From positions 1 to 21,429 of the forward strand of contig JAEWYG010000159.1 in assembly GCA_023395755.1 (NCBI GenBank): 21,429 bases of DNA, in the 5' to 3' direction. The notes below the pieces were generated by a model. That model was not told where the DNA came from. It saw only the letters and a list, made by a program, of their open reading frames with translations, and ran no database searches. Shown piece after piece: positions 7,488 to 14,871 of this stretch. Positions within the stretch are counted from its first letter, which is position 1. Every line of letters starts with the position of its first letter. Origin of the DNA: Actinomycetes bacterium. GTDB lineage: Bacteria; Actinomycetota; Coriobacteriia; Coriobacteriales; Eggerthellaceae. A program made the position numbers and the translations under genes.

Positions 7488-9020
7488 ATGGCCGACGAAG
7501 CTGTCGAGCCGCTTGCTCGGCAAGCCCTCGACCTTGCGAAAAACACGCTTCTTGTGAACCTGCGGTTCATGAACGCTGCGTTCGCGCGCCTTCATCCCCT
7601 ACCCACGCCCCATGCCAACTTTGCCACCGACGGAACGTTCTTCCGTTACGACCCCCTCACCCTTGCACGTGCCTACGCAACAGAGCCCGCATTCCTAGCG
7701 CGCACGTACTTACACGTGGTGCTCCATAACGTGTTTTTGCACCTCTACCCCGACACCCGCATCGATACGCTGCGTTGGGATACTGCCTGCGACCTGGTAG
7801 TAGAGCACGTCATAACCGAGCTTGACCTGCCCGTTACCCGCACGGCGCGCGTACGAACGCAACAACCAACCCTCGCCCGTCTCGATACTGCGCTTTCGCT
7901 TATTACCGCCGAAACTGCCTATCGCTATTTATGCGACGAGGTACCCGATGATGCAGAAGTTATTCGCTTGCGCGAACCGTTTTACACCGACGATCATGAA
8001 CCGTGGCATCGTATGGTCGCAGCTGCAGCCGCCGACCACAACGCCCACACGGGAGAACGACAGCGCTCCGAAGAATCATCTCCCCAAACGCCCGCAGCTG
8101 CCGTTGGCCCCAGTAACAATGGCACCGACGTCGACTTACCACCAGAAGCTCAAAACACACAGCGCAGTCACGCCTCCCAACGGGGCATGGCACCCGAAGA
8201 CATCGAGACAAAGCAGGCCCCCCAAAATGCCGCACCCGCCGTGGGAAAACGTTTTGCCGATACCGTGAATCTAGATCGCTCACGTGAGCAATGGAAGAAT
8301 GCCGCCCTTGAAACGGGTATTCAACTGGATTCCTACGTGCAGCTTTGGGGTACAAAGGGCGCAAACCTGACCATGAATCTAAAGGCTGTCACCCGCGAGA
8401 AGCAGGACTATCGAGAGTTCCTACACAAATTCGCTCATAGGGGCGAACATATTCGCGTAAACGATGATGAGTTTGACTACGTGTATTATTGCTACGGCCT
8501 CGAGCGCTACGGCAACCTACCACTTATCGAGCCTCTGGAGTATGTCGAGGAGAAACGCATTCGCGATTTCGTCATAGCCATTGACACTTCGGCCTCGACA
8601 AAAGACGGTCTTGTACGTCGTTTTATCGAGAAAACCTACGCCATACTGGCCGACGAAGCTAATTTTTTCGTCGATATGAACGTACTTATCGTACAGTGCG
8701 ACGCCGCCGTCACCCATGTCGCACGCATAACTAACCTACGCGACCTAGAGGACTATCTCGATCACGTTGAAATCAAAGGCCTTGGGGGCACCGATTTCCG
8801 CCCCGTGTTCGCTTTCGTAGACGACGCCCTCCATCATGGTGATCTAAGAAAACTGGGCGGTCTTGTCTACTTTACCGACGGGTTCGGCACTTACCCCGCT
8901 CGCAAGCCCGATTACGACACCGCATTCGTCTTTGTAGACGACACCTCGGCCGCTGCCGCCACGGTGCCTTCGTGGGCCATGAAGGTTGCCCTTGGTGAAT
9001 CCATTGCGCTGGAAGACTGA
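7488..9020 (+). CDS. VWA-domain protein with N-terminal metallopeptidase-like domain (DUF2201 type)
   Basis: 510 aa, cytoplasmic. The N-terminal domain (about 1-180) resembles the putative metallopeptidase half of DUF2201 proteins, but the zinc motif is HVVLH (residues 76-80): both His are present and the catalytic Glu is not, so peptidase activity is doubtful. Residues about 180-265 are a Ser/Pro/Gln/Asn-rich linker, probably disordered. The C-terminal VWA domain (about 360-505) has an intact metal-ion site: DTSAS at 366-370, the Thr of GGTDF near 435 and the Asp of YFTDGFG. The ATG at 7488 was chosen over a longer open frame because AGGAG (7478-7482) precedes it by 5 nt. A MoxR ATPase follows 13 nt after the stop. 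VWA proteins of this sort usually act as adaptors for MoxR AAA+ ATPases in maturation or metal insertion of target complexes; the target is not evident here. Confidence 0.85.
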   Translation: MADEAVEPLARQALDLAKNTLLVNLRFMNAAFARLHPLPTPHANFATDGTFFRYDPLTLARAYATEPAFLARTYLHVVLHNVFLHLYPDTRIDTLRWDTACDLVVEHVITELDLPVTRTARVRTQQPTLARLDTALSLITAETAYRYLCDEVPDDAEVIRLREPFYTDDHEPWHRMVAAAAADHNAHTGERQRSEESSPQTPAAAVGPSNNGTDVDLPPEAQNTQRSHASQRGMAPEDIETKQAPQNAAPAVGKRFADTVNLDRSREQWKNAALETGIQLDSYVQLWGTKGANLTMNLKAVTREKQDYREFLHKFAHRGEHIRVNDDEFDYVYYCYGLERYGNLPLIEPLEYVEEKRIRDFVIAIDTSASTKDGLVRRFIEKTYAILADEANFFVDMNVLIVQCDAAVTHVARITNLRDLEDYLDHVEIKGLGGTDFRPVFAFVDDALHHGDLRKLGGLVYFTDGFGTYPARKPDYDTAFVFVDDTSAAAATVPSWAMKVALGESIALED

Positions 9021-9033
9021 AAGGAATCCCGCC

Positions 9034-10554
9034 ATGAATATTCGTGAAGCAAAAGACCAAATTAAGAATGCCATGCGTGCCTATTTCTCGAAAGATGCTT
9101 TCGGAAACTACCGCCTGCCCACCTCACGCCAGCGTCCCATATTCCTGCTGGGAGCCCCTGGTATCGGCAAAACAGCCATCATGGAACAAATCGCCCAGGA
9201 ACTGGAAGTTGGCTTTGTTTCGTATTCTATGACCCATCACACCCGACAAAGCGCACTAGGACTGCCCTTCATCGCAAAGAAGACCTACGACGGCGTGGAA
9301 TACGATGTCTCGGAGTACACCATGAGTGAGATTATCGCCGCTGTATACGACGCGATGGAGGCAACCGGACATCGAGAGGGCATTCTCTTCCTTGATGAGA
9401 TCAACTGCGTATCCGAAACGCTCACGCCTGCCATGCTGCAGTTTCTTCAGTATAAGGTGTTTGGGCGACATCGCGTGCCCGACGGATGGATTGTCGTTAC
9501 CGCAGGCAACCCGCCCGAGTACAACCGCACTGCACACGACTTTGACATGGCTACCTGGGACCGCCTTAAGCGTATCGATGTGGAACCCGACTTTGCTGCT
9601 TGGCGCGACTACGCCATTGAAACAGGAGCCCATCCTGCAGTGCTTACCTACCTCGATATCGAACGCGGACACTTCTACAGCCTAGAAACCACCGTGGATG
9701 GTAAGTCGTTCGTTACTGCACGCGGTTGGGACGATCTGTCGGCCATGATTAAACTTTACGAGGAACAGGGTTTGGCGGTGGATGAACTATTGGTAAGCCA
9801 GTATGTACAGGACGCGCACATTGCCAAACGATTCAGCGTGTATTACGACCTGTTCTCGAAGTACCGCTCTGACTATCAAATTGACCGTATTTTGGCAGAC
9901 ACGGTTGAAGAAGGAGTCTTGGAACGGGCGCGTGAGGCTGCCTTCGACGAACGCGTGGCTCTTATGGGTCTCATTACCGACGCACTGGGTGGCCACCTGC
10001 GCGATACCGTACTAGAAGAGCGCGCCATCGCTTTCATGCATGGGCGCCTTGCGGCAATGAGAGATACGCTCGCTCAAGACGACGTGGATACCACTAATGT
10101 AGTGCCACTATTGCGCACTGAAGCCGCCGATATTCAACGCCGCTTAGGAGCAGAACGTGCATCCGGCCTCCTGACCGACGAAAAGTACGTAGCTTACGAA
10201 CGCATGCTTGCACTACTCGACGTTGCCTTGCACTCAGACGCTTCAGGAGGCGTTCCTTTCGCTCAAGTCAAAGAACTATTTGCATCAGCTGTTGATTCGC
10301 TAGGCACCCAGATATCCGCCACAGCCGCCGCCCTCGACAATGCCTTCCGCTTCGTAGAAGACGCCTTCGGCGAAGGGCAAGAGATGCTCTTGCTTATAAC
10401 CGATCTCTCCGCCAACCGCTATGGTATGGCGTTCATCAACGACCATGGTTGCGAGCGCTATTTCGCCCACAACGAAAACCTGTTGTTTCAAGAACGAGGT
10501 GACGATCTCGCCGACCGTATCAATCGCCTAGATCTGAGTGGCGACCCCTCCTAA
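9034..10554 (+). CDS. MoxR-type AAA+ ATPase
   Basis: 506 aa. Walker A GAPGIGKT is at residues 40-47, Walker B ILFLDEIN has its Asp-Glu near 121-122, and sensor 1 lies in VVTAGNPPEYN. This is the pattern of MoxR/dynein-related ATPases, which act as chaperones with VWA partners. The region after the AAA module (about 250-506) is long and helical and matches nothing I recognise; MoxR proteins are usually 300-350 aa, so this one has an extra C-terminal part that may bind the partner. The ATG at 9034 has AAGGAA at 9021-9026 and lies 13 nt after the VWA stop, so the two genes are surely cotranscribed. Confidence 0.9.
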   Translation: MNIREAKDQIKNAMRAYFSKDAFGNYRLPTSRQRPIFLLGAPGIGKTAIMEQIAQELEVGFVSYSMTHHTRQSALGLPFIAKKTYDGVEYDVSEYTMSEIIAAVYDAMEATGHREGILFLDEINCVSETLTPAMLQFLQYKVFGRHRVPDGWIVVTAGNPPEYNRTAHDFDMATWDRLKRIDVEPDFAAWRDYAIETGAHPAVLTYLDIERGHFYSLETTVDGKSFVTARGWDDLSAMIKLYEEQGLAVDELLVSQYVQDAHIAKRFSVYYDLFSKYRSDYQIDRILADTVEEGVLERAREAAFDERVALMGLITDALGGHLRDTVLEERAIAFMHGRLAAMRDTLAQDDVDTTNVVPLLRTEAADIQRRLGAERASGLLTDEKYVAYERMLALLDVALHSDASGGVPFAQVKELFASAVDSLGTQISATAAALDNAFRFVEDAFGEGQEMLLLITDLSANRYGMAFINDHGCERYFAHNENLLFQERGDDLADRINRLDLSGDPS

Positions 10555-10582
10555 ACCAACGTCTTACGTCCACTTTTACGCA

Positions 10583-10610
10583 AGTGAGTGCTGCCTATAA
10601 AGCACTCGCT
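10583..10610 (+). terminator. Weak hairpin after the MoxR gene
   Basis: AGTGAGTGCT (10583-10592) pairs with AGCACTCGCT (10601-10610) with one G-T pair. There is no T-run downstream, so it may only help end or protect the VWA-MoxR transcript. Confidence 0.35.
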
Positions 10611-10622
10611 AATAGTACACTC

Positions 10623-10661
10623 AAAAAAACGAACGAATGTTTCACGTGAAACATTCGTTCG
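10623..10661 (-). terminator. Terminator of the MerR/TipAS gene, formed by a perfect 32-bp palindrome
   Basis: Positions 10630-10661 are a perfect palindrome (centre between 10645 and 10646). Read on the minus strand it is followed by seven T (10629-10623), and it lies 34 nt past the stop of the MerR gene, so it would act as an intrinsic terminator for that gene. On the plus strand there is no T-run. The same palindrome holds a parS site. Confidence 0.75.
10638..10653. other. parS: parS centromere-like site (ParB binding site)
   Basis: TGTTTCACGTGAAACA is a perfect palindrome and matches the widely conserved bacterial parS consensus, including the central CACGTG and flanking GTTT/AAAC. Chromosomal ParB loads at such sites and spreads to organise the origin region, so the window probably lies in the origin-proximal part of the chromosome. 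It is in the intergenic gap between convergent genes. No parA or parB is in the window. The sequence match is exact; binding is inferred. Confidence 0.85.
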
Positions 10662-10694
10662 GCAAGACATTAAAAACTAGTGCGTCAAAAAACA

Positions 10695-11492
10695 TTACGC
10701 GCAGTATACCTTCACTGCATCGCGGAGGAACCCTGCCGCACCGGGAGCAATCGCCTCATAGTAAGCCTTGAAGCGGTCGTCAGCCACATACATTTCAACA
10801 AGTCCTACGTGCGCCTGCTTTGAATACGTACCTTCCTTCCAGAAAGCACACAGCCACTGACGATGCAGATCGGCAGCACGCTGAGCATGCGCACCCGCGG
10901 GATCTCCCTCCTCCATGCCAGCTAGCAGCGCCTCGCTTATCTGCTGTTGTAATTCCTGCGTGCGGCTCCACTGCTCCTCCGTCATACCTGCCATCTTCGC
11001 GTTGCTGGAATCAGCAGCATCGTCACCCCAGCGCTCGCGCACCTCCGCTCCGTATTTTTGCTCGTTCTGATCAATCAAATTCCTCTTGAATGCTTCAAAT
11101 TTTTGGGTGTCACTCATCGGGACACCTCCTTTCATACTAGCAAGCGTGTTTTCTACACTTGCGATTAATCCATCTATACGCTCTCGCCGAGAATGCAGGT
11201 CGCGAAGATGCTCAACCAACGCCTCGTGAGCATCGAACGTTGGGTCATCCAGCACACGTTTAATATCCGCCAGCGGCACCTCGGCCTCGCGGTACAACAA
11301 CACCTGATGCAAGCGGTCAACCTCGGCAGGTCCATAGTAACGGTAGTTGTTCGATCCGCGCTTCGCCCGCACCAAGCCCAGTTCATCATAGTGATGAAGC
11401 GTGCGCACCGTGCAGCCCGATAACTTTGCTAGTTCGTGGGGGGTATAGGTTTTAGTCTGCTCATTCAGAGTCTGAAAACACTTGTTGCTCAC
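10695..11492 (-). CDS. MerR-family regulator with C-terminal TipAS antibiotic-recognition domain
   Basis: 265 aa. The N-terminal winged helix (YTPHELAKLSGCTVRTLHHYDELGLVRAKRGSNNYRYYG is split here as residues about 16-55) carries the TVRTLHHYDELGL signature of MerR proteins. A coiled-coil dimerisation helix follows (about 80-125), then a TipAS-like helical domain (about 135-265; FEAFKRNLIDQNEQKYGAEV, WLCAFWKEGTYSKQAHVGL). TipA-type regulators sense thiopeptide or other small ligands and activate promoters with long spacers. The start is GTG 11492, with GGAGG 9 nt upstream; the TTG at 11528 has no such support. No obvious target gene is adjacent, so autoregulation or control of a distant gene is likely. 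The final Cys-Ala end is intact. Confidence 0.9.
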   Translation of the reverse strand: MSNKCFQTLNEQTKTYTPHELAKLSGCTVRTLHHYDELGLVRAKRGSNNYRYYGPAEVDRLHQVLLYREAEVPLADIKRVLDDPTFDAHEALVEHLRDLHSRRERIDGLIASVENTLASMKGGVPMSDTQKFEAFKRNLIDQNEQKYGAEVRERWGDDAADSSNAKMAGMTEEQWSRTQELQQQISEALLAGMEEGDPAGAHAQRAADLHRQWLCAFWKEGTYSKQAHVGLVEMYVADDRFKAYYEAIAPGAAGFLRDAVKVYCA

Positions 11493-11576
11493 GGCGGAAA
11501 CCCTCCGATACTTCCAAAATTTCACCAACTTTCATAATAGACACCCTTTCTCGATTACTCTTTCGGCGCCTAGTAC

Positions 11577-11607
11577 ATCTAAAACTATAACGTAACGTGA
11601 GGGTCAA
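11577..11607 (-). promoter_or_regulatory. Candidate MerR-type promoter with long spacer
   Basis: The minus strand shows TTGACC (11607-11602) and, after 19 bp, TTAGAT (11582-11577). The spacer contains ACGTTACGT, a small dyad that fits a MerR-family operator set between -35 and -10. A 19-bp spacer is the hallmark of promoters activated by MerR proteins, so autoregulation is likely; the -10 is weak. Confidence 0.45.
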
Positions 11608-11906
11608 GTGATATTTGTAAAAAAATCACTTTGGGTCTCTGCTTGAAGCATAGCCTCTCCAGCTACCCTTCCCTTGTCGGTGCGCTTGATCTTCGGTCAG
11701 TGAGAGCACTTGGCACGTTCGGCCGCTCGGGACAAAATCGTGTCGATTCTTTACCCTCAGTTAAAACTAACTGAATCATTAAACCTTCGAACAGGTGCTT
11801 TGCAAGACCTGTCGAAGCGACGAGATTGTACGTGCCGAGGATCTATGGAATTGGGACCATTTTTTTCATGACCTTCACCATTATATAAAGATCAGGGACA
11901 ACCAGC

Positions 11907-11964
11907 GGCGCTCTCGCTGGGGGGATGGCGCTCTTGCTAGGATAAGGAAAAAGATTGGCGCTCT
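11907..11964 (+). repeat. Three direct copies of GGCGCTCT
   Basis: GGCGCTCT occurs at 11907-11914, 11927-11934 and 11957-11964. The first two share a longer form, GGCGCTCTYGCT. Starts are 20 and 30 bp apart, close to whole helical turns, so a protein could bind all three on one face of the DNA. Confidence 0.5.
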
Positions 11965-12073
11965 CTTCTACAATTATGTGCAAAAGAAAGCGTTAAAAGA
12001 ACCCCTTCACGCTAGCCAGGACAACAGGGTTGCCGACGGCATATTCTTGCTAAGTTACCACTCCGTATCGGTT

Positions 12074-12101
12074 TTGATACCAAATTCGACACTCGCATAA
12101 C
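12074..12101 (+). promoter_or_regulatory. Tentative promoter of the histidine decarboxylase operon
   Basis: TTGATA (12074-12079), 16 bp, CATAAC (12096-12101). It would give a leader of about 105 nt containing the CCCTTCT/AGAAGGG hairpin (12140-12162) before the ribosome binding site at 12201-12209. The match is only fair. Confidence 0.3.
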
Positions 12102-12213
12102 GTGCTAGCATCAGGCACAGCACGTCTCAGTCTCGAATCCCCTTCTATACCGTAAAGAAGGGAGTATCGCCATACAATCGGCTTGCAAACCTCGCAAAAC
12201 GAAAGGAAGTTCC

Positions 12214-13169
12214 ATGAAGAACCTCGAGCAACGTAGGAACCGCGCTATTGCCAAGTCGACCCATGCGCATCACGGTATGCGTGCACCCCATATCGACAAG
12301 ACCGCTATCAGCCCTTACGACGACTACTGTGATGGCTACGGCATGCCCCTGGTGCCTACGGCAATGGCTATGTGTCGGTACTGAAAGTATCCGCAGGTAC
12401 GGTCGAAAAGACAAACGACGAACTCATCGACGGCATCGTCACTTACGATAAGGCCGAAATCGCCGATGCATACGTCGGTCAGATTAACATGCTAACCGCC
12501 TCGTCGTTCTGCGGTATGGCTGGCCAAGTATGGGGCTTCGACTTAGCACGTCACGACGATATTACGTCCGGCAAGAGCACGCCACTGTTCACCGAAAAGC
12601 AGTTCGACGGCAGTGACTTGAAGGTATTTAATGCGCAACCGCTGCTCAATGCTGGCATAGAGCTTTTCGGTACCGAGCAAAATAGACGTTACCACCCCAT
12701 TCCCGGTGCACACACCATCTGCGCAAACAAGGGTATTACCGCCTATCGTCCCAAGAAGGGAAAGCTTGGTGAGGGCGAAGCGTACGGGGCGTGGTCGTTT
12801 ATCGCCATCTCTCTTTCCGCCGATCGCGACTTTGCGGCCGACCTCTTCATTGAGGACGCCGGCGTATGGACAAAGAACGATAACGAACAAGATATGTTGC
12901 AATTTCTCGAGCAACACCGTAAAGCTATTATCTGGTCGGTCGTCGAGTGTGGGCGCGACTCCCACGTACTATTCGACCGCACTTACGTGGGTTTCGCGTA
13001 TCGCATGATGAAGCCAGGCGAGATCGGTAATGCTATCACGGTCGGACCTTACGTTACCCTCGCGCGCAATGCCGTACCTGCCACCGGCTTTTCATCGCTC
13101 AACGATCTCGACCTATCCGACTGGCTGAAGCAGATGGATTTCGAGCCCCTTACCGACCTAAAGCTGTAG
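12214..13169 (+). pseudogene. hdcA: Pyruvoyl-dependent histidine decarboxylase, interrupted by a one-base frameshift
   Basis: Bacterial HdcA converts L-histidine to histamine and CO2. The ATG at 12214 has AAAGGAAG just upstream and opens a frame that ends at TGA 12382-12384 after 56 codons. From about 12333 the next frame is open to 13169 and gives the rest of the enzyme. Restoring one C in the run at 12346-12349 would join them into 318 aa (Lactobacillus 30a enzyme about 310), reading GMPPGAYGNGYVSVLKVSAG where the family has MEPGNIGNGYVTGLKVDAG. Conserved landmarks: AISPY, NGYV, DGIVTYD, GQIN, the self-cleavage TASSFCG (Ser-Ser, 97-98 in the restored protein, second Ser becoming the pyruvoyl group), FGTEQNRR, VEDAGVW and MMKPGEIGNAITVGPYV. 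Without repair only a fragment from GTG 12372, lacking a ribosome binding site, could be made. It could be a true mutation, a sequencing error or recoding. A maturation factor HdcB is not in the window. Confidence 0.88.
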
Positions 13170-13188
13170 TATTCGGAGGCTGAACACC

Positions 13189-14703
13189 ATGTCAGACAAA
13201 ACCGCCACAACCCCCAACTCGGGCGTTTCTGATAAAAGCGCCTCGAGCAGCGGGTCAAGCACCAAGAAAGTCGGTCTCATCGGCTTGGTCGGTATCGTCA
13301 TCAGCGCCATGATTGGCGGAGGCATTTATAGCCTTCCCCAGAATATGGCACAGGACGCTTCGGCAGGCGCCATCATTATCGCCTGGATCGTCACCGGCGT
13401 GGGCATCTGGTTCATTGCAAACACGTTCCGTATTCTTTCGGCTGCACGGCCCGAATTGACCAATGGCCTGTACGCTTATGCTGAAAAGGGATTCGGCAAA
13501 CTAGTAGGCTTCTTTGTGGCCTATGGTTATTGGATTTGTAACTGCTTCGCTCTCGTGGCTTATTCAGTACTGGTCATGGCCACACTGAACTACTTCGTGC
13601 CCGACTTTTCCGGAGGCAACAACATACCCTCCATCATCGGCGGGTCCATCATCACGTGGATCATGTACCTCTTGGCTCTGCGGGGTGCCAAACAAACCAG
13701 CTTCTTAAATATCATCGGCACAATCGGCAAGCTGGTACCCGTACTTATCTTCATCCTAGCTGTAGCCACTATCTTTAAGTTTTCGGTATTCATGGAAGGC
13801 TTCTGGGGCATGAAGGACCACGTTGCACTAACGCTCAACTGGGATAACGTGATGCCCCAAGTACAGTCAACCATGTTGGTAACACTCTGGCTTTTCTTAG
13901 GCATTGAGGGCGCCGTTGTCGTGTCCGGTAAGGCAAAGTCGCAAGCGGCCGTACGCAAAGCAACAACTATTGGCTTTTTGGTTACCCTCGCACTCTACGT
14001 TATCGTATCGCTGTTGCCGCTGGGCGTATACTCACAGGCTGATATTGGCAACATGGCCAACCCCTCCATGGCCGCCATTATGCTACAGTCATTCGGCAGC
14101 TGGGGCGAGATCATGGTGAACGCTGGCGTTATCATTTCAGTACTAAGTTCTTGGCTCGTATGGATGCTCATGCTGGGCGAAATGCCGTTGGCAGCGTCGC
14201 AAAGCGGCATATTCCCGAAGCCATTCGTCAAAGAGAACAAGCACGGCGCTCCTTCGACCTCGCTTCTGTGGACCACCATCATCATCCAAGTAGTACTTTT
14301 TGCATCATACTTCATCGGAAGTAACGCTTGGACCACCATGATTAGTATTACCAGTGTTATGGCGCTGCCCTGTTATCTGTTTTGTACGCTATTCTTGTTC
14401 AAAATTGCCCTCGACAAGAAAGGCTATCCCAGTGGCATCTTCGCCAGCAGAGGAATGGCCATCTTCACGGGTGCAGCTGGATCGCTGTATGGTCTGTGGC
14501 TTATCTATGCAGCAGGCTTAAACTACCTCATGGTAGCGTGTATTGTATACGCCATCGGCATCCCGCTTTACATTGTTGGCGTGCGCCAACATGACAAGAC
14601 CGCAAAACTTTTCACGAACTACGAGAAGATTATTGTTGGTGTCGTTATTGCCCTGGGTATAGCGGGCGTAGTTTACTCTGTTTTGAACTTCGGACACTTT
14701 TAA
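13189..14703 (+). CDS. hdcP: APC-family histidine/histamine antiporter
   Basis: 504 aa, about 12 membrane helices, inner membrane. The first helix has the APC signature VISAMIGGGIYSLP after a Ser/Thr-rich N-terminus; the overall pattern is that of the basic amino acid/polyamine antiporters (APA group). It starts 19 nt after the decarboxylase stop, with CGGAGG at 13174-13179, so the two are one operon. In lactic acid bacteria the same pair exchanges external histidine for internal histamine, making proton-motive force and resisting acid. Substrate is inferred from the neighbour; ornithine, arginine or other amine exchange cannot be excluded. The reading frame is intact, unlike that of the enzyme. 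Confidence 0.88.
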   Translation: MSDKTATTPNSGVSDKSASSSGSSTKKVGLIGLVGIVISAMIGGGIYSLPQNMAQDASAGAIIIAWIVTGVGIWFIANTFRILSAARPELTNGLYAYAEKGFGKLVGFFVAYGYWICNCFALVAYSVLVMATLNYFVPDFSGGNNIPSIIGGSIITWIMYLLALRGAKQTSFLNIIGTIGKLVPVLIFILAVATIFKFSVFMEGFWGMKDHVALTLNWDNVMPQVQSTMLVTLWLFLGIEGAVVVSGKAKSQAAVRKATTIGFLVTLALYVIVSLLPLGVYSQADIGNMANPSMAAIMLQSFGSWGEIMVNAGVIISVLSSWLVWMLMLGEMPLAASQSGIFPKPFVKENKHGAPSTSLLWTTIIIQVVLFASYFIGSNAWTTMISITSVMALPCYLFCTLFLFKIALDKKGYPSGIFASRGMAIFTGAAGSLYGLWLIYAAGLNYLMVACIVYAIGIPLYIVGVRQHDKTAKLFTNYEKIIVGVVIALGIAGVVYSVLNFGHF

Positions 14704-14732
14704 TACCTAAGCGAAATCGCCCAGCCTCACCT

Positions 14733-14768
14733 CAGAAGGGGCCTGCTTCCAAAAGCAGGTCTCTTCTG
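14733..14768 (+). terminator. Hairpin ending the histidine decarboxylase operon
   Basis: CAGAAG (14733-14738) and CCTGCTT (14742-14748) pair with AAGCAGG (14753-14759) and CTTCTG (14763-14768), a long stem with a small internal loop of G-T pairs. It follows the antiporter stop by 30 nt. There is no clean T-run, so termination may be partial. Confidence 0.5.
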
Positions 14769-14871
14769 CGTTACCCTCTCGAATCCCGAAAGCATGCAGC
14801 ACCTCGTACCCTAAATACAACTGTTTCAGTCTTACTGTGACATCCAGTAAACCAATCGGGGGATGCGCTAT

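Larger units (their letters stand above)
11608..12213. other. Intergenic region of about 600 bp with hairpins and short repeats, no recognised gene
   Basis: No protein family could be recognised. An open frame at 11795-12100 (101 codons, plus) has no convincing ribosome binding site and a composition unlike its neighbours. Visible structure: CAGTTA/TAACTG (hairpin near 11759-11774), ACAGGT/ACCTGT extended by TCGAA (11786-11816), CCAGCG/CGCTGG (11902-11920), ACGTGCT/AGCACGT (12100-12125) and CCCTTCT/AGAAGGG (12140-12162), plus three copies of GGCGCTCT. It may be a decayed gene, an untranslated RNA or a regulatory region for the histidine decarboxylase operon. Confidence 0.5.

Noticed and set aside
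11795..12100. 101-codon open frame on the plus strand
   Set aside because: No ribosome binding site, no recognisable domain, rare and unbalanced composition, and it runs across several hairpins and repeats; treated as intergenic.
12343..12360. Programmed -1 frameshift signal in the histidine decarboxylase gene
   Set aside because: The in-frame codons ATG CCC CTG do not make a slippery X XXY YYZ heptamer and no strong stimulatory hairpin is evident at the proper distance; mutation or sequencing error is more likely.
14780..14800. CTCGAATCCC, resembling a tRNA T-loop (also near 12132)
   Set aside because: No acceptor stem, anticodon arm or CCA-side pairing can be built around either copy.
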